DNA of 64,000 nt from Trachythela sp. YZ-2020. Its lineage: Eukaryota > Cnidaria > Anthozoa > Malacalcyonacea > Clavulariidae. Below are positions 53,769 to 64,000 of this stretch, piece after piece (position 1 is the first letter of the stretch; the number at the start of each line of letters is the position of its first letter). The stretch lies in the NCBI GenBank assembly GCA_016169945.1, contig JADLSH010000373.1, positions 1,178,001 to 1,242,000 of the forward strand, given 5' to 3'. The notes under the pieces are model-generated. The model saw nothing but the letters and a program-made list of their open reading frames with translations, was not told the DNA's origin and did no database searches. Position numbers and translations under genes: made by a program.

Positions 53769-56475
53769 CTATCCAGAGTAGTTGTAAATGACGTTTCTCT
53801 CAGCATCAATTTGAATCAGGTTTTCGAATTCCCCGTAACAGACGAGACTCACAGCTGTTGCGGGTGCCACAGAGAACTTGATGTCAACTACCAGATTTCC
53901 TCTTTGAACGGCATTAAAATGAGGCGACGCTCCACACATGTCAGCGGTCAGATCAAAAGCGTAGATCGCATAGCCTTTAGGAAACTCTTCTCGTGATATA
54001 TCGTTGCCTGTATTGTAATACATCTTTCCCATACCAGAGAACAGTGTACTGAATGCTTCAATATATCTGGGGCTGGCACCAAAGGAAAGCTGCATCGGTT
54101 TAAACAGCACATCTTCCCCATTCACGGATATTCCAATAGATGACATGTTAAAATGCTGAAAGTTGTATGGATTCTCCTTGTATGCACCGTTGAACGCTGC
54201 GCTTTCGACCAATCCAAAGACAAACGATTTCGACACAAGTCCGTTAAAAACGTTATCTTTATTCAGGGAGGGATTTCCAGCTGAGATGATGAAACTTTTT
54301 TATTTATTTATTTAAAAACTTCGCCTTTTACATTACATTTACAAATACTGAACAAAAAGAAACTCCAAAGACACAAGGATAACAGGCAGGGTATCCGCAA
54401 CAGCAAAAGCCAATTACAGCGGGCCCGAATATAAATTCTACATTATTTACAACAAAAAACAGAGTATTTACTCAGATTCGTAAGTTCTAAAAACAGCAAG
54501 TTATTCTGTCATTAAGCCTGCGAGCAGTATTACACTTACTGCAGATAGTTTTAAAAGTTCTCGGATCCTCTATATTAAAACTTGTATTCAGGGCGTTAAA
54601 GTAATATTTCAAAAGAAAAGATTTAAAAACCGCTAAGCTGTCCATATAAGGATTCAGTTCATCTGCTAGGGCATTCCAAGTCCGAGCAACTCTTATAATA
54701 TAAGAGCGTTGATATGTCGTTGTTTTGCATCTTGGTATATCATACTTTATGGACTTAACATCCGCAGATGAACGAGTGCATCTGGTACTGCGCACACGAG
54801 GAATAATTAATGAGTTTAAGTCAATCAGACCATGAGTTGATTTGAAGAAGAATACCAGATCTAAATATTCATGCCAGTAGCATATCGGTAGGAGGATCAT
54901 TAAGTGCATCAACAAAAGCGACTTCATTAGCACCTCCTGCACTGGATGATGAGTCCCACAGGATATTTGGAAAATTCATGTCACCAGTGATTAGCATGTT
55001 GTCGTATAAATCACTAGCAAGGTCTAAAAATGTATTAAATTTTTTAACCCAGCTTATATCAGCATTTGGTGGTCGATAACAGGAACCTAAAAGTACTTTT
55101 TGCTTACAGCCGGTGGTGACCTCGGCACAAACAATTTCTAAATCTAATAACTCATCCGAGTCAGCTATGTACTCTCTCACTGATGTAAAGGAATCGGTTT
55201 TAATTGCGATAAGCACCCCGCCGCCATTTCGATTTAGTCTGTCATTCCTATAGAGGGTGTACCCAGTGTGTAACAATTCTTGGTTGTCAAAGTCGCTGTT
55301 TAGCCAGGTTTCGTTTATACACACAACATCGCAGTTGTCAGCATATACAAGGTCTTGTACACGGGACAGGTTACTAACGGCATGTAGCTGTGTCACTCTA
55401 TGCATGCTTTTAAGGCTTCTGGCATTGATAGTAAGGCATTTGACATAGTGTTGGCTAGAACTAGTAGGTGATGAAAGGACAGTAGGTCCAGGCTGGCTGA
55501 TTATGTCCCCACAGAGAAGTAGAAAGCCGGTGATATAGCCACCAGGGCCGTAAATGTTCGATATGTTCGTCGCTTGAATTCCGTACCAGTCGTCTTTGCA
55601 GACAGAGATGGCTTAAAATATTTCCATGTCGAACTCCAACAGCCTTCTCTGTACCGAGGTACATGCATGCGATCTTTAAAGCACTGATTGTCATCAAAAC
55701 GAGTATATATAAGTAAAAACCAAAGAAGTATCACGAAGAAAGTACAACCAGCATTAATACGTGTGGCCGCCATTGCCAAAGTAATGATCAATTTATTGCA
55801 CTCCACGCGACGAATAGGATAGATAGCCGGTCCTTTTTTCAATGCAATTTCATGAGTCACGGAAAAGCTTGGACTAACTTTCACCTTGCGTATCTTGAGA
55901 TAGGCATCGGTCAGTTTTACTCTGTAATCAGCATCATCCTCAGAAGCCATCAAACAAAACTCGTTTCCATTTCGGTCTAGAATAACTTTCAGGTCGTCAA
56001 AACTCAACAGGAGACGTTCGGTCATAAATACGTCGCAGAATATGGGTCCAGCCATCTCCTACTATACCACTTTCTTTGCTGAATTCATATCTTGTTTCAA
56101 GACCAAGGTTTTCGTTAGCAGCTGCTAGAGTCGGATCTGCCGCATCCATTTTCCCAGCAGTGTCTTTATATTGGAGTGCCATTGTGAGTTGAGATTCCTT
56201 TGCTGATGGACCATAGTTCAGGAGGGTTTCCAGATATGCTCGGTAACTGTAGGTGCCCATAGCTTGTGTCACTTGCTTTTCTTTCAGATAGACGTCCACT
56301 TGTTTGAACAGACTGTGTAGGAAATTGTTCACCACTCCAACCTTTTTGTCTGCATCACGATCTGTGCCATTGGCCTTTGTCACTTTCGCTCTCACCACTA
56401 GAATCGTTTTAGATAAATCGACATAATCTTCAGTACCCGGACACAGGAACGTGATTGGACCACCGTCTGATACAG
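53769..56475 (-). pseudogene. Hexon-like major capsid protein, split by a LINE
   Basis: Minus strand, three pieces. N-terminal: VNNFLHSLFKQVDVYLKEKQ and TYSYRAYLETLLNYGPSAKE (56398-55997). Middle: GPIFCDVFMTERLLLSFDDL (56055-55501). C-terminal: LFSGMGKMYYNTGNDISR, YAIYAFDLTADMCGASPHFN and YGEFENLIQIDAERNVI (54292-53769). These are hallmark blocks of the double jelly-roll major capsid protein of Mavericks/adintoviruses. A CR1-like LINE (54293-55497) sits between the middle and C-terminal pieces. Frame slips near 56045 and 55730 add damage. No intact start is seen upstream of 56398. Confidence 0.85.
54293..55497 (-). mobile_element. CR1-like LINE inserted in the capsid gene; EN kept, RT deleted
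   Basis: Minus strand: an EEP endonuclease (HRVTQLHAVSNLSRVQDLVY, VVCINETWLNSDFD, RNGGGVLIAIK, GSCYRPPNA, ITGDMNFPNILWDS). A join near 54890 then leads directly to a C-terminal LINE block (LDLVFFFKSTHGLIDLNSL, RSYIIRVARTWNALADEL) and the 3' tail with TTTATTTATTTA. The whole RT domain is missing, so it is a deletion product that could only have moved in trans. The deletion could also have happened after insertion. Confidence 0.82.
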
Positions 56476-56494
56476 GAATGTACGAAATTCATGT

Positions 56495-56932
56495 TTATCC
56501 GAATATGTCAAGAGCTGTTCTCTGCTTCTTGGTCAGACTGCTTCTGGTGCTAGATGTAGACGCCTTTCTCTTTTTACCTGTTCGCTTTGTTGATCGTCCA
56601 GTGCGTCGTCTTGGGCGTCGTGTTCCACTTCCTGTTTGAGCATAGGTCTGCACTCCCTGCACAGCTTTCCCTTTGGCAACATGGGCGGCCTCCATAGCTC
56701 GTGCTTTCGCTGCTTCTTTCACATTTTTACCAGCTAAAACATCACCCAGGAAGTTCGCGCCGCTATTCAGTGCAATTTTTCCAAGAGCTTTCGCTCCAGT
56801 TTTAACCAATGGCATTGGCTGTTTTTGCAAGACTGCAAAAGAGTCTGCCGAGTCCATAGCCCATTTGTCCATGACCCACTTGCCACGGACTGCCTCTGAA
56901 AACAGGCTTCCCAAGACCATGTTGTTGATCAA
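56495..56932 (-). CDS. pVI-like/minor basic capsid-associated protein
   Basis: A hydrophobic/amphipathic N-terminal half has KTGAKALGKIALNSGANFLG and GKNVKEAAKARAME. A strongly basic tail follows (RRPRRRTGRSTKRTGKKRK) and then TKKQRTALDIFG. This composition and position, between the penton-like and hexon-like genes, match the small basic proteins of Mavericks compared to adenovirus pVI/core proteins. It is the only frame in the viral block with no visible break. The start is probably MVLGSLFSEAVRG (near 56920) or a little upstream. Confidence 0.7.
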   Translation of the reverse strand: MINNMVLGSLFSEAVRGKWVMDKWAMDSADSFAVLQKQPMPLVKTGAKALGKIALNSGANFLGDVLAGKNVKEAAKARAMEAAHVAKGKAVQGVQTYAQTGSGTRRPRRRTGRSTKRTGKKRKASTSSTRSSLTKKQRTALDIFG

Positions 56933-56963
56933 TGTAGTAATTTACGTATGGATTACGTCATCA

Positions 56964-57693
56964 TCAAGAAAAATAACTCTGCTTTCTGAAGTACAGTGTT
57001 GCTATCACCTTCCCACGTTCAAATGGCACCGGATCGCCTGTGTCGTTCCTTAAAATAATTTCAACATCTTCGAACGATTTAGTTTGGACTGGTCCATACT
57101 GAATGTTTGTGAACGTTTTAGTAACGACATCACCAGATTTACCATTTACTGGAATAGTTCGGAGTAATTTGGCGTTTGTATCCCCGACGATTTGAAGTTG
57201 AACAAGATCACAATATACATAGATTGCTGTGATACCAAACAAATCTGCCATGTGAGGACTTTCGGTCGTTTTTCTAATCTTCACGTCTTCCCTTCCAAAC
57301 CCTAATATAATTGACATTTTTCCAGAAAGAGCCAACATATACTTCTGTTTTATAGTCGCTTTCACTTTGGCAGTTCGAGGATTAAACAATACTATGATAT
57401 TTCTATTGCCAGTCTCTTTCGTCAAGGCCCTGTACTGTCTCGTAGTAACCGTAATCTACATAAGCAGATGAGAAACTAAAACCGTTCACGCTGAGATAAA
57501 TATGATTCTTGTGTCTTTCTAGAGTATACCACGTGTTAGGGTAGGAGATGGAGTACAAGCCAACTACTTCCCAGTTGCCATGCAAATCGATGGTTTGTGG
57601 CAACTTTACACGATAACTCCCTGTTTTGTTATCGGGAAAAGTGGAAAGCGACGCATTGCTAGGAAGTGTGAGATAAAAATGTGTTCCGCTCAT
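56964..57693 (-). pseudogene. Penton-like minor capsid protein
   Basis: The start MSGTHFYLTLPSNASLSTFP, then KLPQTIDLHGNWEVVGLYSI, lies in one frame (57693-57403). The remainder, in a second frame, has PHMADLFGITAIYVYCDLVQ and VEIILRNDTGDPVPFERGKV ending YFRKQSYFS. These are typical blocks of the single jelly-roll minor capsid (penton) protein of Mavericks and adintoviruses. One frame slip lies near 57410. The gene is upstream of the basic protein and major capsid genes, all in one direction. Confidence 0.82.
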
Positions 57694-57734
57694 TGTCAGT
57701 ACTAAAGTATGAATAAAAGACACACAACACAAAC

Positions 57735-58806
57735 GTTGGTTTAAATCTTATTTATTTGAAACGCAGGTACCCACAAATTAAACTTGTTCGGGTACCCTAA
57801 CCATTTTACAAGATAGTGTACATTGTTGCCTCTTCCACGTTTCTTCAGAATCTTTTCAACTTCGTAGACGTCATCCTGCTTGATAACCTTTTGCAACTCT
57901 TTCTCGTAAAACGTTCCTTTCAGTTCTTCGTCATCATAATCTGTCAGTTTATAAACTGGTGGATCGCGATGTATTTGCTTACTTATAGTAAAGATTTATT
58001 TTGAAAAGTTTGGTAGGTAACCTTTTTCAAATTTACGTTTCATTTTACTAATTCTTACTTGGTCACCAACCTTAAACTTATACTTTATGACAGTACTATG
58101 ATCATCATACAAAGTATGCCAAACTTTCTTCTCGTTTTCGACAGTAACATCGGCAGGTTCTGTTTTGATACTGGTATGAACACTATGAATGTAAGAATAC
58201 ACTAAATCAGGTAGCATGTCAATGTATCTCACTGTTTTCTTGGCTGTAAAGTATCCCACATTCTTGTCTTCAGAGTACGAATCAAACGTTCTACAATAGA
58301 AGCTTTGGTTTCGTTATACGTATTGTACAACTCAATGTCTTCTTCTTTCATCAGTGCTTGGAAATGTTTGTTGAAAAACTCAGTTCCTTGGTCAGTCATG
58401 ATCTTTTCAGGTTTGCGTCCAGACGATAAAATAACTTTGAAAGCTTCCACCAGAGAAAGGCCTGTTTTATTTTTCAGTGGGACTACCCAGGCATACTTTG
58501 AAAACACATCAATGCATACAAGCAGATATCTATAACCGTCGTTAAACTTCTGCATGGATTGCATGTCGGCTAAATCCATTTGCCATTGCTGGTCGATGCC
58601 ACCACGTTCACACAGTTTCTTTTAAAATGTCTCCTTGAAGGTTTATGTAGAGTGTACGCATCTTGTGACATCAGCCATTCTTTAATTTTCTTATGACTTA
58701 TATCAAATTTCCCTTCCTTTTTGACGTCATCATACAGACGATTCACTCCGCCATATCCCCCAGACCGTTTTGGATTGTAATAAACGCTAGACAGGTAGTC
58801 GTCCAT
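57735..58806 (-). pseudogene. Retroviral-type integrase with C-terminal chromodomain (Maverick type)
   Basis: Minus strand: N-terminal MDDYLSSVYYNPKRSGGYGG and a zinc-binding-type helical region, then catalytic blocks MDLADMQ (Asp), IMTDQGTEFF (Asp) and KASIVERLIRTLKTRM (Glu). VGDQVRISKMKRKFEKGYLP and, at 57735-57880, a chromodomain-like EKILKKRG .. YLVKWLGYP follow. Such integrases insert Maverick/adintovirus DNA into host chromosomes. Slips near 58575, 58245 and 57990 break it. It lies between the penton-like gene and polymerase B. Confidence 0.82.
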
Positions 58807-58839
58807 GTCCGAGCATAGAATGAGAGAAATCTTTTATTC

Positions 58840-59681
58840 TTCGACGTTTTGAATGGTGTGTTCGACATTTTGAATATTGTTGGTGGGTTGATCATTTGTC
58901 AAAGCATCGTTTTCAACAGGTTTGTAACGTCTAAAAACTTTTCCTTCTCGGCAGGACTCATTCCATCAGGATTGTAGGATAAACTGGGAGGTATGGGTCC
59001 AACGTAATTCTCGTTCTCTTTCTTGTTAAACAGTTGAGGGAAATAACCTTTTGCAAGTTCATCGATTCCAAAGGTTTTGGGAAAATCCGCTAATCTCATC
59101 GGGAATAAAACTCAAGGAGTCAATAAACTTGATTTTGAACATAGGTACTGATAGTGTAAGGACCTTGGCACCGCGCATAATCACGTTGTACTTGACATCG
59201 TTCTCGTGTAGGTATTATCATACCCTTGGAAGTTGTGCGCCAATACAATACAGTTCTCGTGTTCCTCGGTAAACAACCATTCACAGAATTCGTTTTGCGT
59301 ATTATCCCCTTGAAACGACCATTCATCACCGGCTTCGTTCTGAATCAAACATAAGTTGGGCTCGTGATTTCCGTTTTCTTGCCGACATTCAAAATCAAAG
59401 AAAAGCAGTTGATCGTATCCGCTTTGGGATGCGTCTTCGTCCGATGCATCACTGTCCGACACATTGTCGTCTCGTTTCTTTTCAGGCTGGATGTAACAGC
59501 AGTGGTCACCGGGTCGAGTATACTCTTTACATATACAACATTTCGTCATGCCACAATTGTGTTTGTCCGGATTCTTTTTGCTACGCTTCACGACAGTATG
59601 ACAATCAGGGCATTTGACCAAATCAGAACACCTTACCTTTACTGTACTGGGGGTATAGTTACATGACGTCACTTCTTCCAA
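58840..59681 (-). pseudogene. Protein-primed DNA polymerase B, exonuclease part only
   Basis: Minus strand: a Cys-rich zinc-binding-like stretch (VKCPDCHTVVKRSKKNPDKH, KCCICKEYTRPGDHCC), then exonuclease motif I LLFFDFECRQENG (Asp-x-Glu) and motif II region NCIVLAHNFQGYD. After two frame slips near 59200 and 59100 comes RLADFPKTFGIDELAKGYFP and SLSYNPDGMSPAEKEKF. No palm motifs (such as DxD) follow; a stop comes within 30 residues. The polymerase core is deleted on one side and the N-terminus is cut at 59.7-59.8 kb, where a LINE begins. Confidence 0.8.
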
Positions 59682-59704
59682 CCATTTCCGAATGTGTGAT
59701 GATC

Positions 59705-59790
59705 CGAGGCCAGATGGGCTTATGACGTCACTTCCGGTTTTGAATACTAATCACTTCCTGTTTTGAATACTAATCACTTCCGGTGCTATA
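59705..59790. repeat. Short direct repeats at the right edge of the virus-like remnant
   Basis: CACTTCCGGTTTTGAATACT, then CACTTCCTGTTTTGAATACT and a partial CACTTCCGGT occur in tandem with a period of about 27 bases. TGACGTCA occurs twice just before (near 59660 and 59722). They could mark the edge of the polymerase gene or a promoter-like segment. Confidence 0.75.
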
Positions 59791-59794
59791 TAGA

Positions 59795-61250
59795 TGGGTT
59801 AAGCTACTGATCCCGATGAAATTCCTTCTTGGCTTCTCCGGGAAAACACTTCAGTGCTGTGCCGACCCTTGTGTTCCATTTTTAACGCATCAGTTCGTGA
59901 AGGATTTGTTCCCTCTATATGGAAGGCAGCAAATATTACACCAATTCAAAAATCTTCGCCCCCTAAAGATGTTGATTCCGACTTCAGACCAATTTCCCTC
60001 GCAACAATTATCAGCAAGACTCTTGAATCCTTTCCCTACAAATGGCTTCTTAACTCTGTCTCAAAAATAATCGATCCCTTGCAATTCGGTTTGCTGAAGG
60101 TTTCAAGCACTAGTATGGCACTAGTCTACATGCTACATAAATGGTATGAAGCAGCTGATAAACAAGGTAACTCTATACGGATTTGTTTACTTGATTTTTC
60201 CAAGGCGTTGGATCGATTAGATCATAACATTCTGTTGAAAAAATTGAAAGACATGGAAATTCATCCTGTATTGCTTAATTGGATTGCAAACCTAACAGAT
60301 AGACAACAGAGAACCTGTGTTGGTCAGTTCTTTTCCGAGTGGAAGTTTTTAAACGCCGGAGTCCCACAAGGAACTAAGCTTGGTCCGCTCTTATTTTTAA
60401 TCATGATCAATGACTTGGCAAGTGTCTGATGAAACCGTTAAATTTGTGGATGATACTAGCCTTTGGGAAATAATATCAAACAATTCCCTATCTCAGTTAC
60501 CGGCCAACATCATCAACTGCTCAGAATGGTCATCAGCCAATAATATGAAGTTAAATGTATTAAAGACTAAAGAATTGCATGTCTGCTTTTCCAATCTTAT
60601 TCCATCGTTTGCCACTATTACCATCTGTGGGCAAGAGGTCGATGTCGTCTCCGAGGCAAAATTATTGGGTGTTGTTCTTTCAGACGTTCTCAAATGGAAC
60701 CGCCACATCGATTACATTTGCAAGAAATCCATGAAGCGTTTGTATGGCCTGCACCTACTTAAGAGAAACGCTTTATCTTCTCATGTCCTGATCTCAACCT
60801 ATTGTACACATATTCGACCAATTGTGGAATATGCTTGTCAGGTGTGGCATTATGGCCTTCCTCAGTACCTGAGTGATCAAGTCGAAAAAATCCAAAAAAG
60901 AGCATTAAAAATTATTTTCCCTGGAGCTACCTATGCTTAATGTTTGCTTAAAGCTAACTTAACGACTCTTTATGAACGTAGAACAGTTCTTTACAAGCGC
61001 CTTTTTTCGAAGATGTTGGAACCCACTCATAAACTGAATGCCTTAGTACTGCCCAAAAATCTTCAAACTTATGATTTGAGGTCTCATTCTAACCTATTAG
61101 TACCTAGGTGTAGAACTGAACGTTTTTCGAACAGTTTCATCCCTGCTGCTTCTTGTGCTTATAATAATAAGTAAACTTTAGTTTATTATCGCATTTTTAT
61201 CTAATTTACCTATTTTTACTTGTATATATAGAATAGATTGAATATCTTTG
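59795..61250 (+). mobile_element. 5'-truncated LINE, RT to 3' end, frameshifted
   Basis: It starts in RT block 1 (DEIPSWLLRENTS), then ANITPIQKSSPP, DFRPISLATIISKTLES, LLDFSKALDRLDHNIL and AGVPQGTKLGPLLF, followed by a slip near 60420. FVDDTSLWEI is the catalytic block (FVDD). The thumb follows to ALKIIFPGATYA, a stop at 60938, and a C-terminal TYDLRSHSNLLVPR block. It belongs to the same broad family as LINE-A (31.3-38.2 kb), with similar PQGTKLGP and DLRH/DLRS blocks. Confidence 0.86.
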
Positions 61251-61389
61251 TCCCTATACCTTGTAATCCCAAAGTAATTCAGTTGTTACTGCTAGTTTGG
61301 AAATTTTTGGGGGAATTGAAAAATGTGCGGGAAAACGACAAACAATAATCTATATAAGTACTGTAGAGTACTGAATCAATTAGATTAGG

Positions 61390-62640
61390 TGTTGTACCGG
61401 AGTTGTTTAAAATATCTAGAATTACTCCTATCTATAAATCTGGTGTCTTAACAGATTCAAATAACTACAGGCCAATCTCCATATTATCTCCATTCAGTAA
61501 AGTTTTTCAACGTATTATCTACGAACAACTGTTACAGTTTTTAGAGAAAAATAACATTTTGTTTGACCATCAATTCGGTTTTAGAAAAGGTTACTCTACT
61601 GAACAGGCTATTCTTGAAATTACGGAAAATTTAAATAACGCCATTGATAATGAGATGATTACTTGTGGTTTATTTTTAGACTTCTCAAAAGCATTCGATA
61701 TATATACTCATTATATGATTATAAAATCAAACAGGAAAAATGCCCCTCAGATAAAAATAGGTAACCTTAATCAGAAGAGTTATATAAAGTATTTAGGAAT
61801 CTTCCTAGATGAACACCTCAATTGGGAGCAACAAATAAAACACATAAATAATAAAATTGCTAAAAATTTAGGAATAATAACTAAACTCAGATATTATTTA
61901 AACCTCTCTATGTTAAAGCAACTCTATTACACTCTTGTTTACCCTTATCTTAATTATGGAATTATGAGTTGGGGGAATACATACACCTCAAAGTTGAATA
62001 AAATAAGGACTAAGCAAAATAAGGTTGTTAGAAATCTTTTTTTTGCTCACTCTAGAGAAAAAGTAGAATCGTATTTTAAAACTTCTTGGAATATTAAAAA
62101 TCGACAATATATTCAAATTAAGAATCGCGGAGTTTACTTTTAATCTTATAAATATGAAAAATAATGTCCCACAAGTATTCTCATCCTTTGTTTTACAAGC
62201 AGCTACTCAACATACCTATAATACTAGATATGCTTCAAAAATGAATCTTGTGAGACCAAAAGTAAGAACTAATTATAGAATTCATACTTTCAAGTTTGTT
62301 TCTTCGAAAATATGGGAAAATATTGATGTCAATATTAAAAAATCCTCTTCATTATCACTTTTTAAGAAAAGCTAGATGAATATTTTGATACAAAATCAGA
62401 ATTAACACTTCTAGCCTTTACATATTTATAATTGTTTGTAAATTGCTATAGTTTGTATCGTACTGTAAATGTTTCAGAGACCGGCTCGAAAGCTATATAT
62501 ATACATGCTACTTCGGCCTCTGTATACACTTTCTTACCAAATATTATCTTCTCATCTGTACTATGTTCTTAATTCGACCCATTATACCAACTTGTAAATA
62601 GTGTGAAATAAATATGTCTGTCTATGTATTCAACAGGTAA
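61390..62640 (+). mobile_element. LINE with RT core deleted
   Basis: RT blocks ISRITPIYKSGVLTDSNN, YRPISILSPFSKVFQRII, QFGFRKGYSTEQAILEI and FLDFSKAFDI are followed directly by YTHYMIIKSNRKN and the thumb/C-terminus (NQKSYIKYLGIFLDEHLNWE, LKQLYYTLVYPYLNYGIMSW). The PQGS and catalytic DD blocks are missing: about 100 residues are deleted in frame at 61703. A stop at about 62141 and a second frame with YNTRYASKMNLVRPK follow. It is inactive. Confidence 0.84.
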
Positions 62641-63171
62641 GTAATGCAGGCGCATATGGAATTAATAATAGAATAAATAGAAATAATAGAAGGGTTGAAA
62701 CACCGGTCATGTGATCGTTCGATGTGTACCACGACTAGCCTGTCCACACAGAGAATGCCGATCACAGTTCTGGAAATGCATCTCAAGCTAATTTTAGCCA
62801 TTTTCTCGCTAGCTTGTGTTTTATCGGTTAATATTGAAAAGCTATTAAGCCAATAGCTATTAAGTGTCTTATATTGTGTTACATATTATGGTGGTTAACT
62901 TCATTACTCACCCTTTTGAGAGCGGCAAATAATGTCTTGGCTCATGGTCTTTCCTTTTAGACTTGGCCACCATATGCTGCACTATCACACTTAATGAATG
63001 CATCTATATATTATATTATTATATGACTTAATTGTTCCATATAAGGGCACGAGAACAGAACAAATACCAGGCCGTATTGCCTGGTAAAATCCGTATTTCT
63101 CCTCTTCTATACCAGTTAAATCGGTTTAAACAGAACAAAAATACGGATTTTTGTCATATAATAAAAACCCC
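62641..63171. other. No gene recognised
   Basis: Only a small frame at 63032-63241 overlaps this region, without motifs. AAAATCCGTATTT (63087) and AAATACGGATTTTT (63140) form a short inverted pair. Confidence 0.4.
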
Positions 63172-63275
63172 ATTGAATGGTTTGGCATATTCTACGGCCA
63201 GGTATTTTACTCGTTTCTCGCATTTTCCCTCTCCCGCGTAAAATACCCGGCCATATTATATGCCAAACCATTCAA
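63172..63275. repeat. Perfect-ended palindrome, stem of about 39 bp
   Basis: ATTGAATGGTTTGGCATAT and ATATGCCAAACCATTCAAT are exact complements. Pairing continues through GGCC(A/G)GGTATTTTAC with few mismatches around a loop of about 25 bases rich in C/T. Confidence 0.88.
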
Positions 63276-64000
63276 TAATATATAATTATTTATCTATTAT
63301 CAAAAGAGAAATAATCAAAGTACAAAATGGTGCAATTGAAATCGAAAAATTACATCATAGAAGCAAATATATCATTCTGAAAGTACTACTTTATTCAAAT
63401 TATAAATATATGCCAACTAAAATACAGGTTTCAAAATGTTCCCGAAAATCATAATTGGATTGACGATACCATTGCATACCAATCTCACTAGCTTTGCCAG
63501 CCAAGAAAAATCTTGTTCAAAAATTGTGGTATTTATGTAAGGTCTCATTTTCTCAAAAGATTTCTAGATCTATTTGCCTGAGATTTGCACTAACTTGAAA
63601 GAGTTATTTACAAATTATCATTGTTGTATTTAGTCAACTCAAGGTGTTTGAATAAGGGAGTCAACAACTCTACTTAAATCAAATCAAACACTGAGTATTG
63701 TAATAGGTGCATAAAGCAGGCAAGTGATAAAGCAGGCAAGTTTGTGAACCTGGGTCAGCTGTATCTCTATTTCCATGTAAATATTCCTATATTATTTCCT
63801 ATTAAAATTGGGTTCAATGCTATTTATACAAAAAGTTAAGGATTGTTATGAAATGGCTCTATTTTGTAACTACATGGTATGTTAATAGTATCATAATCAT
63901 CCAAAGGTGGTGCAGCAAATGAGACTCAGTCCATGAACTTGACCATAACATGTCATTCCCATTGGCACTTTCCCTAGAATATGTAATATAAAAGTTATAA
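63276..64000. other. No gene recognised
   Basis: AT-rich, with short direct repeat AAAGCAGGCAAGTGAT / AAAGCAGGCAAGTTTG at 63714 and 63729. The open frame at 63260-63454 has no motif. Confidence 0.4.

Overview
The window is eukaryotic, AT-rich and almost entirely transposon-derived. Introns with GT..AG borders, several superfamilies of DNA transposons with target-site duplications (TSDs), LINE reverse transcriptases, BEL/Pao fragments and a Maverick/adintovirus-like remnant all point to a marine invertebrate. The repertoire looks cnidarian, possibly anthozoan; that is inference and no host marker gene confirms it. No convincing intact cellular gene, rRNA, tRNA or CRISPR array was recognised.

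Layout. 1-1.06 kb: end of a BEL/Pao integrase, open in frame into an endonuclease/exonuclease/phosphatase (EEP) domain. That EEP domain is cut twice. A 12,952-bp element (1493-14444) with terminal inverted repeats and a 9-bp TSD (TACTTCATC) is inserted first, and a 356-bp hAT-type MITE (14616-14971, TSD CGTACAAC) sits further along; the domain ends at about 15.13 kb. The big element carries a multi-exon plus-strand gene (1698-10276) with a DUF6589/Academ-like transposase, acidic linker and ankyrin repeats, and a convergent minus-strand three-exon RecQ-type helicase gene (14327-11384). This combination fits the AcademH lineage of Academ transposons. A 560-bp non-autonomous relative (22283-22842) has the same TAGCCTC terminus and a 10-bp TSD.

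15-31 kb: MITEs, foldback elements, an RPA-like gene cut by a LINE (18-19.8 kb), a broken kinase exon (21.6-22.2 kb), a deleted LINE (24.2-26.6 kb), two adjacent minisatellites (28.5-29.5 kb) and an inverted duplication of a LINE 3' end (30.9-31.4 kb).

31-48 kb: a LINE with a CCCH zinc finger, EEP and RT runs on the minus strand from 38.19 to 31.3 kb. It is split at 33225-36623 by a transposon with TSD TCGA that encodes a multi-exon DUF7869-like transposase with one nonsense codon. The LINE 5' part joined to the 5' part of a hAT transposase forms a unit of about 2.93 kb present three times in tandem (36688-46076). Only the last copy continues into the rest of the hAT transposase, which itself interrupts another LINE.

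48.8-59.8 kb: a deleted BEL element, a RING-finger reading frame, then a degraded Maverick/adintovirus-like provirus. On the plus strand it has a possible Bcl-2-like frame, a packaging ATPase and a core-type protein. On the minus strand it has an adenain-like protease, hexon-like major capsid protein (cut by a LINE), a pVI-like basic protein, a penton-like minor capsid protein, a chromodomain integrase and the exonuclease part of DNA polymerase B. Every long gene is broken. 59.8-62.6 kb: two 5'-truncated LINEs in plus orientation. The rest has no recognised gene.

The strongest biology is (i) the AcademH-like element with its exon map, RecQ partner, ankyrin fusion and precise insertion site, (ii) the adintovirus-like remnant with accessory frames, and (iii) the recent microhomology-joined LINE/hAT triplication.
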